Source: Gammaproteobacteria bacterium (GTDB lineage Bacteria > Pseudomonadota > Gammaproteobacteria > Steroidobacterales > Woeseiaceae). From it: a stretch of DNA of 5,372 nucleotides. The position numbers and the translations under genes are program-made. Of this stretch, positions 5,106 through 5,372 are shown one piece after another. Position 1 is the first letter of the stretch. Every line of letters starts with the position of its first letter. Below the pieces are notes generated by a model, which saw only the letters and a program-made list of their open reading frames with translations, ran no database searches and had not been told where the DNA came from. The stretch spans positions 1-5,372 of the forward strand of contig QNFK01000167.1 in assembly GCA_003645495.1 (NCBI GenBank), given 5' to 3'.

Positions 5106-5372
5106 CTACCTGAGTTCGGATTTCGGCAGGTTCTTCATTTTCTTATCAAAGACAACGATAGAGTCGTAAAAAGCGATGCTGTCAAGATTGGCTGCCAGGT
5201 AACTCAACTCGAGCTCCTGCAACGCGTCTGTATGCCCGAGACGGAAGTTCGTTTCCTTACGGTTGAAGTAGGGCTCATGGAGCATATCGACCATCTGCTT
5301 TGACAGCTCGATAAATGTTTCCGGGCTGTCGACGTGCTTGATCCAGTAATTCGTGTGCGTGTCCTCAACCAT
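5106..5372 (-). CDS. TylF/MycE-like sugar O-methyltransferase, 5' part outside window
   Basis: Only the last 88 or so codons are in the window; the gene runs off the right edge and the Met at the edge is probably internal. The visible part begins MVEDTHTNYW. The VEDTHTxYW block is typical of SAM-dependent O-methyltransferases of the macrocin/mycinamicin/tetracenomycin rhamnose type, where the adjacent Glu-Asp are metal ligands and the His is near the active site. It is followed by a helical region and NLDSIAFYDSIVVFDKK, the conserved C-terminal strand of this family. The expected catalytic domain and SAM site lie upstream, unseen. It likely methylates a sugar hydroxyl. It is co-directional with the glycosyltransferase 17 bp downstream, which fits a glycan-decoration operon (inference). 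CmcI-type hydroxylases/methyltransferases are the closest alternative. Confidence 0.75.
   Translation of the reverse strand: MVEDTHTNYWIKHVDSPETFIELSKQMVDMLHEPYFNRKETNFRLGHTDALQELELSYLAANLDSIAFYDSIVVFDKKMKNLPKSELR

Overview
The window looks like chromosomal DNA of a Gammaproteobacterium with base composition near half GC (judged by eye). The pointers are a GcvR-type double-ACT protein, a small lipoprotein and a tRNA-Ser(GGA) in a gcvR/bamC-like neighbourhood, Gram-negative outer-membrane and lipoprotein signals, and a C-terminal-Phe beta-barrel. I cannot name the genus.

Layout. 1-274: no gene; it carries one arm of a perfect 18-bp inverted repeat whose other arm overlaps the stop codon of the next gene. 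275-805 (-): GcvR-like ACT-domain protein. 806-1012: divergent intergenic region. 1013-1288 (+): short lipoprotein. 1305-1690 (+): a dead tRNA-Ser broken into three colinear fragments by hairpin-rich modules. One 79-bp unit sits in the D-loop and about three units (223 bp) sit in the T-loop. 1720-1810 (+): an intact tRNA-Ser(GGA) with encoded CCA, followed by a bidirectional terminator. 1871-2803 (-): outer-membrane beta-barrel protein. 3003-3405 (-): remnant of a class II glutamine amidotransferase (YafJ-like) with its catalytic Cys replaced, an internal deletion and a frameshift. 3406-3990: no protein gene; a run of plus-strand hairpins leads into a bidirectional terminator, so it may be a noncoding RNA. 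3991-5088 (-): GT4-type glycosyltransferase. 5106-5372 (-): C-terminal part of a TylF/MycE-like sugar O-methyltransferase cut by the window edge. The last two are 17 bp apart and probably form part of a surface-polysaccharide or glycan-modification operon.

The most unusual part is 1305-1690. The inserted units share one architecture: an AT-rich-footed hairpin, GGACGC, a GC hairpin, a small CCC/GGG hairpin, a CAGGATG-type hairpin, and an end resembling GAATCAA. Their stems are kept although the paired sequences differ. Several loops expose GGA, as CsrA/RsmA-binding hairpins do. Faint echoes of the same module occur at about 3700-3890. The units look like a mobile or formerly mobile short palindromic element family that targets A|A steps in tRNA loops. 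I do not know it as a named family.
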